Shown in pieces: positions 54,754-63,613 of a stretch of DNA of 64,000 nt. How positions within the stretch are numbered: position 1 is the first letter of the stretch; each line of letters starts with the position of its first letter. Under the pieces are notes generated by a model. It saw only the letters and a program-made list of their open reading frames with translations, was not told the DNA's origin and made no database searches. Made by a program: the position numbers and the translations under genes. The stretch is from Methylomonas sp. 11b (lineage in GTDB: Bacteria; Pseudomonadota; Gammaproteobacteria; Methylococcales; Methylomonadaceae), in NCBI RefSeq assembly GCF_000515215.1, contig NZ_KI911557.1:1-64000 (forward strand), in the 5' to 3' direction.

Positions 54754-55662
54754 ATGCTCCCCAAACCCAGCAAGAAATTCGCCACCCGTTACGTTCAGCG
54801 CCTCCTGCCCGACTATGGCGAAATGCTGGCCAGAATCAGAAAGGACGGCGGCTGGATTAAGTTCCAGCCATGGATGTACGAGATCCTCAACAATCTGAAA
54901 CTTACTGACTACGCCAAGCACTACACCATTGAAAATGTGGTCGTGAAGGCATTCATTGCCGCCGTTTACGATAAAGATGAATTCAAAGATCTTAACGCCG
55001 AACTTGAACGCTATACCGACGAAGAGCGTACTGCCTTTTTAGACGAGTGCATTACCGATACTGATTCCGACGAATTTGATTCAACCTGGGACTTCCGTAT
55101 TCCCAAAACGCCGGAGGAAAAGCAGGAAGCTCAGGCTCTCTTCGAATCACTGAGTGAGGACGAAAAGCAAGAGGCCGCTAAACAGGCTGGCTGCCTCATG
55201 GTGTTGTATATGATCAGTGTGCATGATTGCATCGCCATGATGGTTCATCGCAAGAAGATGACTCAGTTGGTGGCCGAAGCCATCGCCGGCGATGACGATT
55301 CTCTTTGTTTTGCCGCTCAGATTGATCCTTCCGTGATGCGTCATATTCCCTATTTTCAAGCGCGCGAGGAGCGCGCTTATCGAGAGGGGGATGGCAATTT
55401 CTTGGAAAAACTCGCCTATCGAAGACGGATTCCGCCACTGCAAAGCAAGATTCGATTTCCGCTTCTTTACATGCTATTTGCCACCCTGGACGGCATGAAT
55501 TTATTGGATGATCTAACCGGCACTGAGATATTGGATATTTGTGATGCTGCCGGACTGGATCGCTGGCAGAACAGGATTGAAGACGTTAGTAACCTGAATA
55601 AGCGCAAAACGGAATATCGTCGCTTTCAAAATCATAAAAACATCTACGAGTCAACGCACTGA
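54754..55662 (+). CDS. Unknown protein of the integrated element
   Basis: A 302-residue, highly charged cytoplasmic protein that I do not recognise. It has long helical stretches (PEEKQEAQALFESLSEDEKQ), one hydrophobic segment around residues 148-165 (CLMVLYMISVHDCIAMMVH) and an acidic middle. No catalytic motif was seen. It lies 100 bp upstream of the replication initiator and probably belongs to the element's core functions. Confidence 0.65.
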   Translation: MLPKPSKKFATRYVQRLLPDYGEMLARIRKDGGWIKFQPWMYEILNNLKLTDYAKHYTIENVVVKAFIAAVYDKDEFKDLNAELERYTDEERTAFLDECITDTDSDEFDSTWDFRIPKTPEEKQEAQALFESLSEDEKQEAAKQAGCLMVLYMISVHDCIAMMVHRKKMTQLVAEAIAGDDDSLCFAAQIDPSVMRHIPYFQAREERAYREGDGNFLEKLAYRRRIPPLQSKIRFPLLYMLFATLDGMNLLDDLTGTEILDICDAAGLDRWQNRIEDVSNLNKRKTEYRRFQNHKNIYESTH

Positions 55663-55762
55663 AATTCTTTTTTAGTGCATCGTCCGTAGGGATTTTGATG
55701 CATAAAGTTCGTATCCGTCGCGGGAAGGATGGTCCTTCCGGCATTAACGGAGATATTTCTTT

Positions 55763-57112
55763 ATGTACGATCAAAATACTCAGCACGATACCGCATGCCC
55801 TGCCGCACAAATCGACCCATCCGCCCTAAATGCAGCCACCGGCGAGACGCGGGATTGCGGCGGTCAGCCGCAAACCGCGCGAAGCGGTGGCCACACTGAG
55901 GCCGGTATGGCCGTGGAGGTCGCCAGGGCTTCGGGTGCGCCCCCTAGTAACACAGCACCCGCAAACTGCATTACCGGGGATGATTATCCCGTTCTCGTGC
56001 TGCGCTCCGGGATTGATCGTCTCTATTTGTCTTATCCCGGTGACTTGAGTTTCAGCAAGTCCTTGGAGCTGCACATACTCAAAGAGCAAGCGCGTTCAGT
56101 GATTGAATTGGAGCAAGCTGAGGCGGTTTATAAGGTGCCTGGGCATATCTTCGAGGTTCACAGCAAAGGCTCGGGGTTATTCTCTTATATCCTGTCCGAT
56201 AATGCCTTTAGGATCAGCTTATCGGGGATGGGCGCCAAGCAAACCCCATTGGCTTATGTGCAGATCAAAAGCGACTGGCTGGTTCATCGCGGTGTTTTGG
56301 ATGCGGTGGCCGAGCTGGATGTGATTATCGAGCAATTCGGTTGCTTCGATGAGATACAGATTCAAGCAAATGTCAGCCGGGCGGATGTGTTCGTCGATTT
56401 CGTCTGCGCTTATCCTTTCGCCGAGATCCCGATAGAGGCATGGGTAAGCCGGGCCAAGCGGATTTCGACGCATACCATTAGCCGAAACTTTACCGGCTAT
56501 TCCTTCGGCCTGGGCGGCGATTTGTCGGCTCGGTTGTATGACAAGACCAAGGAGCTTGAAGAGTCTAAGAAAGACTACCTGCGAAAACTATGGGCCGATA
56601 AAGGTTGGGATGGTGAGGCCACGGTCTGGCGTTTGGAATTTCAGTTCAAGCGCTCGGTGTTGGTGGAAATGGGTGCCGGTACGGTCGAAACCTTGTTAGC
56701 CAAAATCAGCGCGCTATGGCGGTATTCGTTAGGTTCTTGGTTGCAATTGACCATCCCGAATCCATCCGACAGTTCAAAATCGCGTTGGCCGTTGCATCCG
56801 GTCTGGGAGTCTTTACTGGCGCTGGAATGGAACGTACCACTAGTGGGTATCGATATTCGGGCCAAGGCGTCTGCCCTGCCCTCTGATCGTTACCTGTTCA
56901 TCAATGGTCTGGCGGCGTTAACCTCTTTTATGGCGAGGGAAGGGATTCGTGATCCAGAGGAAGGTTTCGAGGCTTTTAAGAATGCCGCGCGTTACTTTCA
57001 CAATATGCAAAGCGACTACAACGGTAAGAGCTTTACTGATTATGTCCTGGAAAAAGCCGCTGCCAAAGCCAGACAGTTTAATGTCGCCTTTCCTGGTGTG
57101 GGTGTGCAGTGA
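55763..57112 (+). CDS. Replication initiation factor (Rep_trans-like)
   Basis: A 449-residue protein resembling replication initiators of small plasmids, filamentous phages and conjugative elements. Typical pieces are VSRADVFVDFVC, GLGGDLSARLYDKTKELE (the G-x-ARLYDKT signature) and WRLEFQFKRSVLVEMG. The first 75 residues are low-complexity and may be a linker or a wrongly long start. Such proteins nick one strand and start rolling-circle replication; the catalytic Tyr could not be assigned with certainty. Its presence indicates the element was, or can be, autonomous. Confidence 0.8.
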   Translation: MYDQNTQHDTACPAAQIDPSALNAATGETRDCGGQPQTARSGGHTEAGMAVEVARASGAPPSNTAPANCITGDDYPVLVLRSGIDRLYLSYPGDLSFSKSLELHILKEQARSVIELEQAEAVYKVPGHIFEVHSKGSGLFSYILSDNAFRISLSGMGAKQTPLAYVQIKSDWLVHRGVLDAVAELDVIIEQFGCFDEIQIQANVSRADVFVDFVCAYPFAEIPIEAWVSRAKRISTHTISRNFTGYSFGLGGDLSARLYDKTKELEESKKDYLRKLWADKGWDGEATVWRLEFQFKRSVLVEMGAGTVETLLAKISALWRYSLGSWLQLTIPNPSDSSKSRWPLHPVWESLLALEWNVPLVGIDIRAKASALPSDRYLFINGLAALTSFMAREGIRDPEEGFEAFKNAARYFHNMQSDYNGKSFTDYVLEKAAAKARQFNVAFPGVGVQ

Positions 57113-57918
57113 CGCATAAATCTATCTGCGAGTGCGGCAAGCCAGCAACAGTTATGTCGGAAACTGAGTATGCACAATACATTTCTGATTTCGGCAAAGA
57201 CTGCCCGTTAACGTGCGATTGGTGCTCAATTGAAACGCTTAGGCTTGCTGGCTGGGATCCGGAAGATTTTGCCAAGTACACGCCTGATTTAGCCAGGCTA
57301 GAACAAAGACGATTGGCAAACGAGCTATTCAAATTCAAGCGTGTTTACCGAAGAATAAGCAAAGTCAAGGCCGCGATACATCATGACATTAATCGATTTT
57401 CGCGTGAGATACGAGTTAATACCGGCAATCCGTTCTTTGAGCACATGAAAGGTGTTCTTACGGAGCGGATTGAGTGCCGTAAAGAACTACTGGCCGAATA
57501 CCCGGCGAAAGGCATTCAGGATGTTATTTTTGGCTTAATGGAGCTGTTTGACCGATATGGAACCGCAACGGCGCATGACTACGCGGCGATTCTATCGACA
57601 AGCCATGTTCATGTAGAAAAAGCCTTAGCCGAGGATGGTGTGAAAGGCCTTATGCACTTGGTTGTGCATCATGTTGAAGATGGCGCCAATGTTGGTGATT
57701 CTATAAGTGACGGGTGCATCCTTCACGAGTGCTCGACTGCGGTCATTATTCGGGAAATGATGAACAACAAAGCGCTGCGGGAATCGGCTGACAAAATACT
57801 GGACGACATCTGTATCGAGGCGACGGGGCGACCATTGGCGAGGTATTACCTGGAAGCGGGACCGAACGGCGAGACTGTGGCTAAGCGGGCCCCGCCAAAG
57901 CTTGCGGTTGTCAAATAA
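57109..57918 (+). CDS. Unknown protein with N-terminal zinc-finger-like cysteines
   Basis: A 269-residue protein starting at GTG 57109, overlapping the Rep stop codon by 4 bp, so the two are coupled. The N-terminus has CECGKP and CPLTCDWC, five cysteines that could bind zinc. The rest is helical with a His-rich segment (LMHLVVHHVEDGANVGDSIS). No family was recognised. Coupling to rep suggests a role in replication or copy control of the element. Confidence 0.65.
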   Translation: MTHKSICECGKPATVMSETEYAQYISDFGKDCPLTCDWCSIETLRLAGWDPEDFAKYTPDLARLEQRRLANELFKFKRVYRRISKVKAAIHHDINRFSREIRVNTGNPFFEHMKGVLTERIECRKELLAEYPAKGIQDVIFGLMELFDRYGTATAHDYAAILSTSHVHVEKALAEDGVKGLMHLVVHHVEDGANVGDSISDGCILHECSTAVIIREMMNNKALRESADKILDDICIEATGRPLARYYLEAGPNGETVAKRAPPKLAVVK

Positions 57919-58546
57919 CATTTAGGAGGCAACCAGGGAAGATTGTCCCAGGATTAAGAGATGATCCAAATCTGGATGATATTGATAATAAAGGGGTTTC
58001 AATTGTATTTGATGAGGCAGAAAATACAGAAGCGGTTTGGATAGCTCCATAGCCGCTTCTGCGTCGACAACTACCCCAGCTACCAAAGCTGGGATTGCCG
58101 ACGGTTTGAATATAGCCCAAAAGCCCAATCGATACAATCGGCCACAAAAAGCAAAGGCCACGACGAATCGCAGCCTTTTCTTGCAACTACTTCCAACGAC
58201 CGGGGAACTAATCCTTCCGGTTTAGCCAGTTGCCAACTTGAAAAAATTGTACCATCAAAAATTCATCAGCCACAAAAAAGCCGGCAGTCTCACCCAGACC
58301 GCCGGCAGCATCCCTGCTTCATGAACTAGCAAGATTGCGCTGTGATCGCCACCACAAACGCAAATGAAGTATATCGGCTCGGCTTGGCTGGATCGGTGGC
58401 GCTTTCCGGCAATCCCCCATTGAGGGTTGGGGGATAACCGGCAACGGCGGGGATTTTTCCGGCGTCTGCGGAAGAGGAGTATTGGCAGTTTGGGACGATT
58501 ATAGGGTTCTCGCCGGACGCGGATTAGGAACGGTCACATAAGCTAG
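57919..58546. other. Gene-poor stretch in the element
   Basis: Only short open frames of up to about 90 codons without recognisable features. It contains the minus-strand terminator at 58274-58306. Decayed coding sequence is possible in 58320-58540 but cannot be shown. Confidence 0.4.
58274..58306 (-). terminator. Intrinsic terminator on the minus strand
   Basis: A stem GCCGGC..GTCT/AGAC..GCCGGC with one mismatch and a five-base loop is followed on the minus strand by six T. It lies 240 bp past the HAF-repeat gene and could end its transcript. Confidence 0.8.
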
Positions 58547-59713
58547 TCATTGACCTACCCTTCGAGCCCGATTGAACGCCAGCAAACAAAAACCAGTTAG
58601 AAATAGCAAAAGGATGTTTGGCTCGGGGATGGTTTGTTCTGGGTCTAAGGTAGGAGTGAGCAAATATGCACGAGTCTTTCCGTTGTAAACGCCTGTACCT
58701 GCAATTTGACCAATAGAGTTAATCCCTCTAGCATCTAGCAGATCCCACCCGAGGAAATTTGCCATCAACAGGGTATTTAAATCTTTCATCACCCCATTGT
58801 CGAATATGAAGGCACGGTTTTTTCCATTAGCGTCATCTGCAACACCTACGATTTGACCAATGTTATTGATACCGTAACCCACACTGAATGACCCATTGAA
58901 TAAAACACCTAGATCAATCATTTTCTTGCTATCGTCGGTTACAAAAGCGTGAGTTTCGCCATCGGACTTTGCTGAGCTACCGACAACCAAGCCAAGGTCG
59001 TTTATACCAAAGGCAGCGCTACTGTCTCCACCAAGCGTGCCTAAATCGACCAATGAACCATTCGATTCAGAAACAAAAGCATGTGACGTTCCAACCCAGT
59101 TGAAAGCTGATCCAGTTATTTGTCCAGACGCATTAATCGCTTTCGCTTCCGAATTATCATACCCAGCCAACAGCCCTATATCCATCATTTGCCCTGGAGC
59201 ATCAGAGATGAATGCATGACGTGAGCCATCAGCCACATCAGCCCAGCCAGTAATCTGTCCGGCATCATTTATGCTGTTTCCAACGCTACTACTTCCCCCT
59301 GGCAGCACACCTAAATCAATCATTGACTGATCTTTCTCAGCTATAAAAGCACGAGGTCCACCGCCGAACCCAACCGAATAACCCGTCACTTGTCCTAGGT
59401 TATTGATGTCGTGACCGTAGCTATAGGGTTGGGCCAAAAAACCAAGTCCTGTCATTGATCCGCTGGAGTTCGAGACAAAAGCAAGCGGTTGCGGATCAAC
59501 AAATCCAAATTGACCTGTAGAGGTGGCGGTGGTTGCTAAGCCTGTTACTTGCCCAGAATCATTCACGGCGAGACCATAGCTGGCCAAATCACAGCACCTA
59601 CCTGGTAGTGTTCCTAGGTCCGTAATGTTGTAGACCACGCCACCATGCGCCAAATTAGCAAGAAATGAGCAGCAGAAAAAAACTGTAATAGCAGCTTGTT
59701 TGAATGTCGGCAT
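58547..59713 (-). CDS. PEP-CTERM protein with HAF repeats
   Basis: A 388-residue exported protein with a signal peptide (AITVFFCCSFLANLAHGG). The body is a run of about eight HAF repeats of roughly 45 residues, with recurring units such as GQITGSAFNWVGTSHAFVSE and INDLGLVVGSSA, a pattern of extracellular beta-propeller-like proteins. The C-terminus is a canonical PEP-CTERM signal: IPEPN, a hydrophobic segment, then NRARR. It is a surface or exopolysaccharide-associated protein carried as cargo inside the element. The sorting enzyme is not in the window. Confidence 0.9.
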   Translation of the reverse strand: MPTFKQAAITVFFCCSFLANLAHGGVVYNITDLGTLPGRCCDLASYGLAVNDSGQVTGLATTATSTGQFGFVDPQPLAFVSNSSGSMTGLGFLAQPYSYGHDINNLGQVTGYSVGFGGGPRAFIAEKDQSMIDLGVLPGGSSSVGNSINDAGQITGWADVADGSRHAFISDAPGQMMDIGLLAGYDNSEAKAINASGQITGSAFNWVGTSHAFVSESNGSLVDLGTLGGDSSAAFGINDLGLVVGSSAKSDGETHAFVTDDSKKMIDLGVLFNGSFSVGYGINNIGQIVGVADDANGKNRAFIFDNGVMKDLNTLLMANFLGWDLLDARGINSIGQIAGTGVYNGKTRAYLLTPTLDPEQTIPEPNILLLFLTGFCLLAFNRARRVGQ

Positions 59714-59791
59714 TGCGCACTTCCTTGATTATTCAAATTGAGTTTCTGACCGATGGCACACCTATCAATTACCACCTGTTTCTATTTCGCG

Positions 59792-59811
59792 TGGTGACTC
59801 TATGGTGACTC
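59792..59811. repeat. Two TGGTGACTC nonamers with 11-bp period
   Basis: Copies at 59792-59800 and 59803-59811. Position, about 65 bp inside the right repeat, and the 11-bp spacing match the other integrase-associated pairs in this window. Confidence 0.5.
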
Positions 59812-59851
59812 AAAATAAAAAAGGCCTAGGTGAAAAACACCTAAGCCTTTG
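59812..59851 (-). terminator. Terminator beyond the tRNA-Thr fragment
   Basis: On the minus strand a 12-bp stem with one mismatch (AAGGCTTAGGTG/CACCTAGGCCTT) and a five-base loop precedes a T-run. It lies 8 bp after the CCA end of the tRNA fragment and is probably the native tRNA terminator. Confidence 0.85.
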
Positions 59852-59858
59852 ATATATA

Positions 59859-59907
59859 TGGAGCTGGCGATGGGACTCGAACCCGCGACCGGCTGATTAC
59901 AAATCAG
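59859..59907 (-). pseudogene. 3' part of tRNA-Thr (anticodon TGT), truncated
   Basis: The minus strand reads anticodon arm CTGATTTGTAATCAG (anticodon TGT), variable loop, T-arm GCGGGTTCGAGTCCC and an acceptor strand ending in CCA. Everything 5' of the anticodon stem is absent: the next bases are the stop codon of the DEAD-box helicase gene. It therefore cannot make a working tRNA and marks an attachment site. It contains the right 27-bp repeat. Confidence 0.92.
59877..59903. repeat. 27-bp direct repeat, right copy (attR-like)
   Basis: Identical to 52903-52929 and located inside the truncated tRNA-Thr, spanning T-arm to anticodon loop. The segment between the copies is about 7.0 kb. Confidence 0.93.
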
Positions 59908-61647
59908 TTATTCGGCCTGGTCTTTGTTTTTGCCGCGTCTTGACGGTGAACCGACTCGTTTTTTGCTTTTGTCTTTTTTTACCAAAGCCGGGTCGAATTT
60001 GGAAATATCCAAAGGTTTACCGACTACCCGGACTTTTTTCAACGCCTGGAACAAGTCTTTGGGCATGCCGGCAGGCAACTCTACGGTGCTGTAGTGTTCC
60101 TCGATTTTGATGCGGGCGATGTGATCGCCGTCTATACCGGTTTCGTTGGCGATGGCGCCGACTATATTGCCGGGTTTCACCCCGTCGGCATGGCCCACTT
60201 CGATGCGGAAAGTTTCCATGTCCACAGCGCCGGCCCGGCCTTTTTCGCGCCTCGGGCCACGGTCACCACGATCCGGACGGCCTTTTTCTTCCGCGTCTTT
60301 GCGTGGCTTCTTGCTCGGTTCTTTCATCAACAAAGGCGTATCGCCTTGTAACAATTTTGCCAAGGCTGCCGCAACGTCGAGCGCCGGTACGTTGTGCTCG
60401 ACCTGATATTGGTTGATTAATTGGTTATAAAAGCTGAGTTCTTCGCCGGCCAGGGTGTCGGTAATCCGCTGTTTGAAACGGTTGATGCGCGCGTTGTTAA
60501 TAAAGTCGGTGGAAGGCAGTTGCATTTCTTCGACTTTTTGTTTGGTGGCTTGCTCAATGTTGGCCAACAGACGTTTTTCCCGTGGCGAGACGAACAAAAT
60601 CGCATCGCCGGTGCGGCCGGCGCGACCGGTACGGCCGATACGATGTATATAAGATTCGGTGTCGTAAGGAATGTCGTAATTGACGACGTGGGTAATACGA
60701 TCAACGTCAAGGCCGCGAGCGGCGACGTCCGTGGCGATCAGAATATCCAGTTTGCCGCTTTTTAGGTTGTCGATAGCGCGTTCGCGCAGGGCTTGCGACA
60801 TGTCGCCGTTGATGGCCGAGGCGGAAAAACCGCGCGCTTCCAGTTTTTCGGCTACTTCGATGGTGGCGGTTTTGGTTCTGACGAAGATAATCATGCCGTC
60901 GAAGTTTTCCGCTTCCAGAATCCGGGTCAGGGCATCCATTTTGTGCACGCCACTGACAAACCAATAGCGTTGGCGAATATTGGCGGCGGTGGCGGTTTTG
61001 ACCTTGATGGTCACTTGTTCGGGGTTGTTCAGGTATTTCTGCGCAATTTTGCGAATTTCAGTCGGCATGGTTGCCGAGAACAGTGCAGTTTGGCGCGTGG
61101 ACGGGGTTTGTTCCAGAATCCACTCGACATCGTCGATGAAACCCATCCGCAACATTTCGTCGGCTTCGTCCAATACCAAAGTAGTCAGTTGGTCTAGTTT
61201 CAGCGTGCCGCGACGCATGTGGTCCATGACCCGTCCCGGTGTACCGACCACGACATGCGCGCCGCGACTCAATTGGCGCAACTGGCTGGTGTAATCCTGG
61301 CCGCCGTAGATCGGTAATACGTGAAAGCCTTTGATATGTGCGGCATAACTTTGAAACGCCTCGGCAACCTGTATCGCTAACTCGCGGGTCGGGGCTAGCA
61401 CCAAAGCTTGCGGGTCTTTTTGATTGAGGTTAATGCGCGACAAAATCGGCAAGGCGAATGCGGCAGTTTTGCCTGTGCCGGTTTGTGCTTGGCCCAACAC
61501 ATCGCGGCCAGCCATCACGAACGGAATAATCTGTGCTTGAATAGGGGACGGGGTTTCGTAACCGACACTTTCCAGGGCTTTGAGAATAGGGTCTGAAAGC
61601 GATAAATCTTTAAAGGAAGGCGTGGCGGAGGAGGGGGTGTCGGACAT
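59908..61647 (-). CDS. deaD: DEAD-box RNA helicase (DeaD/CsdA-like)
   Basis: A 579-residue ATP-dependent RNA helicase for ribosome assembly and cold adaptation. All helicase motifs are present: GYETPSPIQAQ (Q motif), AQTGTGKT, PTRELA, VLDEADEM, FSATMP, ARGLDVD and HRIGRTGRAG. A DbpA-like RNA-binding domain follows (FRIEVGHADGVKPGNIVGAI) and a basic tail (KKDKSKKRVGSPSRRGKNK). The stop codon abuts the truncated tRNA-Thr directly, so the very end of the gene may have been reshaped by integration. Confidence 0.96.
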   Translation of the reverse strand: MSDTPSSATPSFKDLSLSDPILKALESVGYETPSPIQAQIIPFVMAGRDVLGQAQTGTGKTAAFALPILSRINLNQKDPQALVLAPTRELAIQVAEAFQSYAAHIKGFHVLPIYGGQDYTSQLRQLSRGAHVVVGTPGRVMDHMRRGTLKLDQLTTLVLDEADEMLRMGFIDDVEWILEQTPSTRQTALFSATMPTEIRKIAQKYLNNPEQVTIKVKTATAANIRQRYWFVSGVHKMDALTRILEAENFDGMIIFVRTKTATIEVAEKLEARGFSASAINGDMSQALRERAIDNLKSGKLDILIATDVAARGLDVDRITHVVNYDIPYDTESYIHRIGRTGRAGRTGDAILFVSPREKRLLANIEQATKQKVEEMQLPSTDFINNARINRFKQRITDTLAGEELSFYNQLINQYQVEHNVPALDVAAALAKLLQGDTPLLMKEPSKKPRKDAEEKGRPDRGDRGPRREKGRAGAVDMETFRIEVGHADGVKPGNIVGAIANETGIDGDHIARIKIEEHYSTVELPAGMPKDLFQALKKVRVVGKPLDISKFDPALVKKDKSKKRVGSPSRRGKNKDQAE

Positions 61648-61768
61648 TAATAATACCTGTAGAAAAAAAGAGAGTTGCCGGCCATGGGCTAGCTATGCCC
61701 GGCATTGTATCGCAACTTGGCTCGATATTGCTTAACTTATTGATAATTACCGTAAAATCCTGGCTTGT

Positions 61769-62743
61769 CTAGCTTGCTTTTCTGGAAGAGTAATTTAAGC
61801 AAATAAAGATGAAAAATTGCGCGCTAAAAATCAGATTAGCCATCAATAGATGTACTGGTTGAGCAACGGCTGGAAAACCCAGTCTGTCGAGGCTGACGCC
61901 GGCCAAAATGGCGGTAACGATCAATCCCATTAACACATAGGCGGTGCGCAACAGCAGGCTATGTTTGTCGGCTTGCTGATAAATTTTCCAGGCCAGCCAG
62001 AGGTTGGTGAACAAAATCAGCGATGAAAAAGACCGGTGAATATAAAAAATGATCGGAAAACTATCGCGCCAATACTGCCTGTCGATGTAGCTGTGCTCAT
62101 GAGCGATGTAATCGACCGCTTCCCTGACTTGGGTTCCCATTGCCACTTGCAGTAAGGTCATGGCCATGGCAATTTTTAAAACCAAAGCAAAACGCGGTGT
62201 CAGCCAATGGCTGTCTATGGCTTGCAGCAGCGGTTTTTGCGATCTGGCGATAGCGTATATGAGTAGCGCGACGATAAACAGGGCCAGCAGCATGTGCAGG
62301 GTTATCATTAATGGCTTCAGGTTGCTTGCCACCACGGCCGAACCCAGCCAACCTTGAAACCCAACCAGTAAAAAAACTGATAACGCTAAATAAAAAATTG
62401 CTTTATCGGCTTTCAGATAAACCCTGGAGGTCCAGGCCGTCAGAAAAATCAGAAAACCGATAGTCACGCCGACCAGACGATTCGTGTATTCGGTCCAGGT
62501 TTTTACCGGATTGAAGGCGGTGCTTTCGTAACCGCGCGCCGCATAAATTTCATGGTAATTGGCCGGCAATTGCGACTCGTGAGTCGGTGGCACCCATTGT
62601 CCGAAGCAGGTCGGCCAGTCCGGACAGCCCATGCCGGCACCAGAGGCGCGGACAATGCCTCCAACCAGAATCACGAAATACACAGCAAAGATGGTTAGTG
62701 TGCCTAAACGGCGAAACCGGGCGGCGTCGTGGGCGTCTATCAT
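61769..62743 (-). CDS. ctaA: CtaA/COX15 family haem A synthase-like protein
   Basis: A 324-residue membrane protein with eight spans that would oxidise haem O to haem A for cytochrome oxidase. Family features: GGIVRASGAGMGCPDWPTCFG, HMLLALFIVALL, HRSFSSLILFTNLW and QPVHLLMANLIFS. In the second span the motif is EYTNR; many CtaA proteins have His in place of this Asn, so one haem ligand may differ. The same variation is known to me from Bacteroidetes-type homologues. The two cysteines of the first loop (GCPDWPTC) are present. Confidence 0.88.
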   Translation of the reverse strand: MIDAHDAARFRRLGTLTIFAVYFVILVGGIVRASGAGMGCPDWPTCFGQWVPPTHESQLPANYHEIYAARGYESTAFNPVKTWTEYTNRLVGVTIGFLIFLTAWTSRVYLKADKAIFYLALSVFLLVGFQGWLGSAVVASNLKPLMITLHMLLALFIVALLIYAIARSQKPLLQAIDSHWLTPRFALVLKIAMAMTLLQVAMGTQVREAVDYIAHEHSYIDRQYWRDSFPIIFYIHRSFSSLILFTNLWLAWKIYQQADKHSLLLRTAYVLMGLIVTAILAGVSLDRLGFPAVAQPVHLLMANLIFSAQFFIFICLNYSSRKAS

Positions 62744-62756
62744 GTGTTGTTATGTC

Positions 62757-63599
62757 TCAAAGGAACATTGAATGGGCAAGCTCGATCTCTTCCGAGACTC
62801 CTTCAATTTCCAAAATTTCGGTATCGGGCTGGATGCCCAATTTAACAAAGGCCGGTACGGTGTTCCAATCGACGCGGCAGGCGGGGTGATCGGTGCCGGC
62901 GATGCTTTGCAGAAAAGCGACTTGCACCAAGTCGACATAATCGGCTTTAGAGCCTGAGTCGCGCTGAAAATCTACATATTCGGAAGGCACCAATTTAAGT
63001 TCTTCCGGGAAATTCCAGGTGTTCATGATCAGTTTGCCGACATGCGGGTGGGCTTTCTCCAGCAGCTTGTCTAATCGGGACGGGCTGTCTCTAAACTCTG
63101 GAATTTTCTCGACCAGTGTCAATATTGGTAATTTACCGATTTGATGGATCAGCCCGGCCAGCATGGCTTCATCGGCGTTTAAATGAGGCACGAAAGCAGC
63201 CAAAGCCCGGCTGATCGCCGAGACATTGACGCCTTGCTCCCAGGTGCTGCGGAAATAGCCTTCCAGTAGCGCCGTGGTAGGCGTGAACATTTGCTGCATG
63301 ATCAAGCTGGTAATCAGCGTGCGAATGGTGTTGTTGCCGAGCCGGGTTACGGCCATTTGAATATTCTTGATTTCCATGGTGCCGCGATACAAGGGGCTGT
63401 TGGCCACTTGTATCAAACGGGCGGAAATAGCGGCGTCGGTTGCGATGATCTCGGCCAGGCTTTGCGCGGTGGCATCACCTTTACTGACAGCGTCGCGGAC
63501 TTTGATGGCGACATCCGGCAAGGTAGGCAGGATTAATCGGTTGGCGTCTAGTTCCGCTTGCACATGGACTAAAAAGTCTTGAACAGATTTGAATTGCAT
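62757..63599 (-). CDS. HDOD domain protein
   Basis: A 280-residue single-domain HDOD signalling protein. Core segments: LPTLPDVAIKVRDAVSKGDA, AAISARLIQVANSPLYRG, MAVTRLGNNTIRTLITSL, LAGLIHQIGKLPIL and LEKAHPHVGKLIMNTWNFPEEL. It is the second HDOD protein in the window (see 47371-48231), but its sequence is quite different. Upstream lies ygfZ, 14 bp away, on the same strand. Confidence 0.92.
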   Translation of the reverse strand: MQFKSVQDFLVHVQAELDANRLILPTLPDVAIKVRDAVSKGDATAQSLAEIIATDAAISARLIQVANSPLYRGTMEIKNIQMAVTRLGNNTIRTLITSLIMQQMFTPTTALLEGYFRSTWEQGVNVSAISRALAAFVPHLNADEAMLAGLIHQIGKLPILTLVEKIPEFRDSPSRLDKLLEKAHPHVGKLIMNTWNFPEELKLVPSEYVDFQRDSGSKADYVDLVQVAFLQSIAGTDHPACRVDWNTVPAFVKLGIQPDTEILEIEGVSEEIELAHSMFL

Positions 63600-63613
63600 G
63601 GATTGAATTTCCG

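Larger units (their letters stand above)
52903..59903. mobile_element. Probable integrated element of about 7.0 kb, integrase lost
   Basis: Bounded by identical 27-bp direct repeats derived from a tRNA-Thr gene. Inside are a TPR/HEPN gene pair, an unknown gene, a Rep-type replication initiator, another unknown gene overlapping it, and a PEP-CTERM HAF-repeat protein. No integrase or transposase gene was found inside. Paired 11-bp-period repeats of the kind seen beside the integrase at 174-1127 lie just inside both ends (53036-53053 and 59792-59811). Core genes flank it on both sides. Confidence 0.65.

Noticed and set aside
57911..58186. Minus-strand genes in the gap after 57918
   Set aside because: Two overlapping frames of 79 and 91 codons with no start signal or motif; composition alone is not enough.
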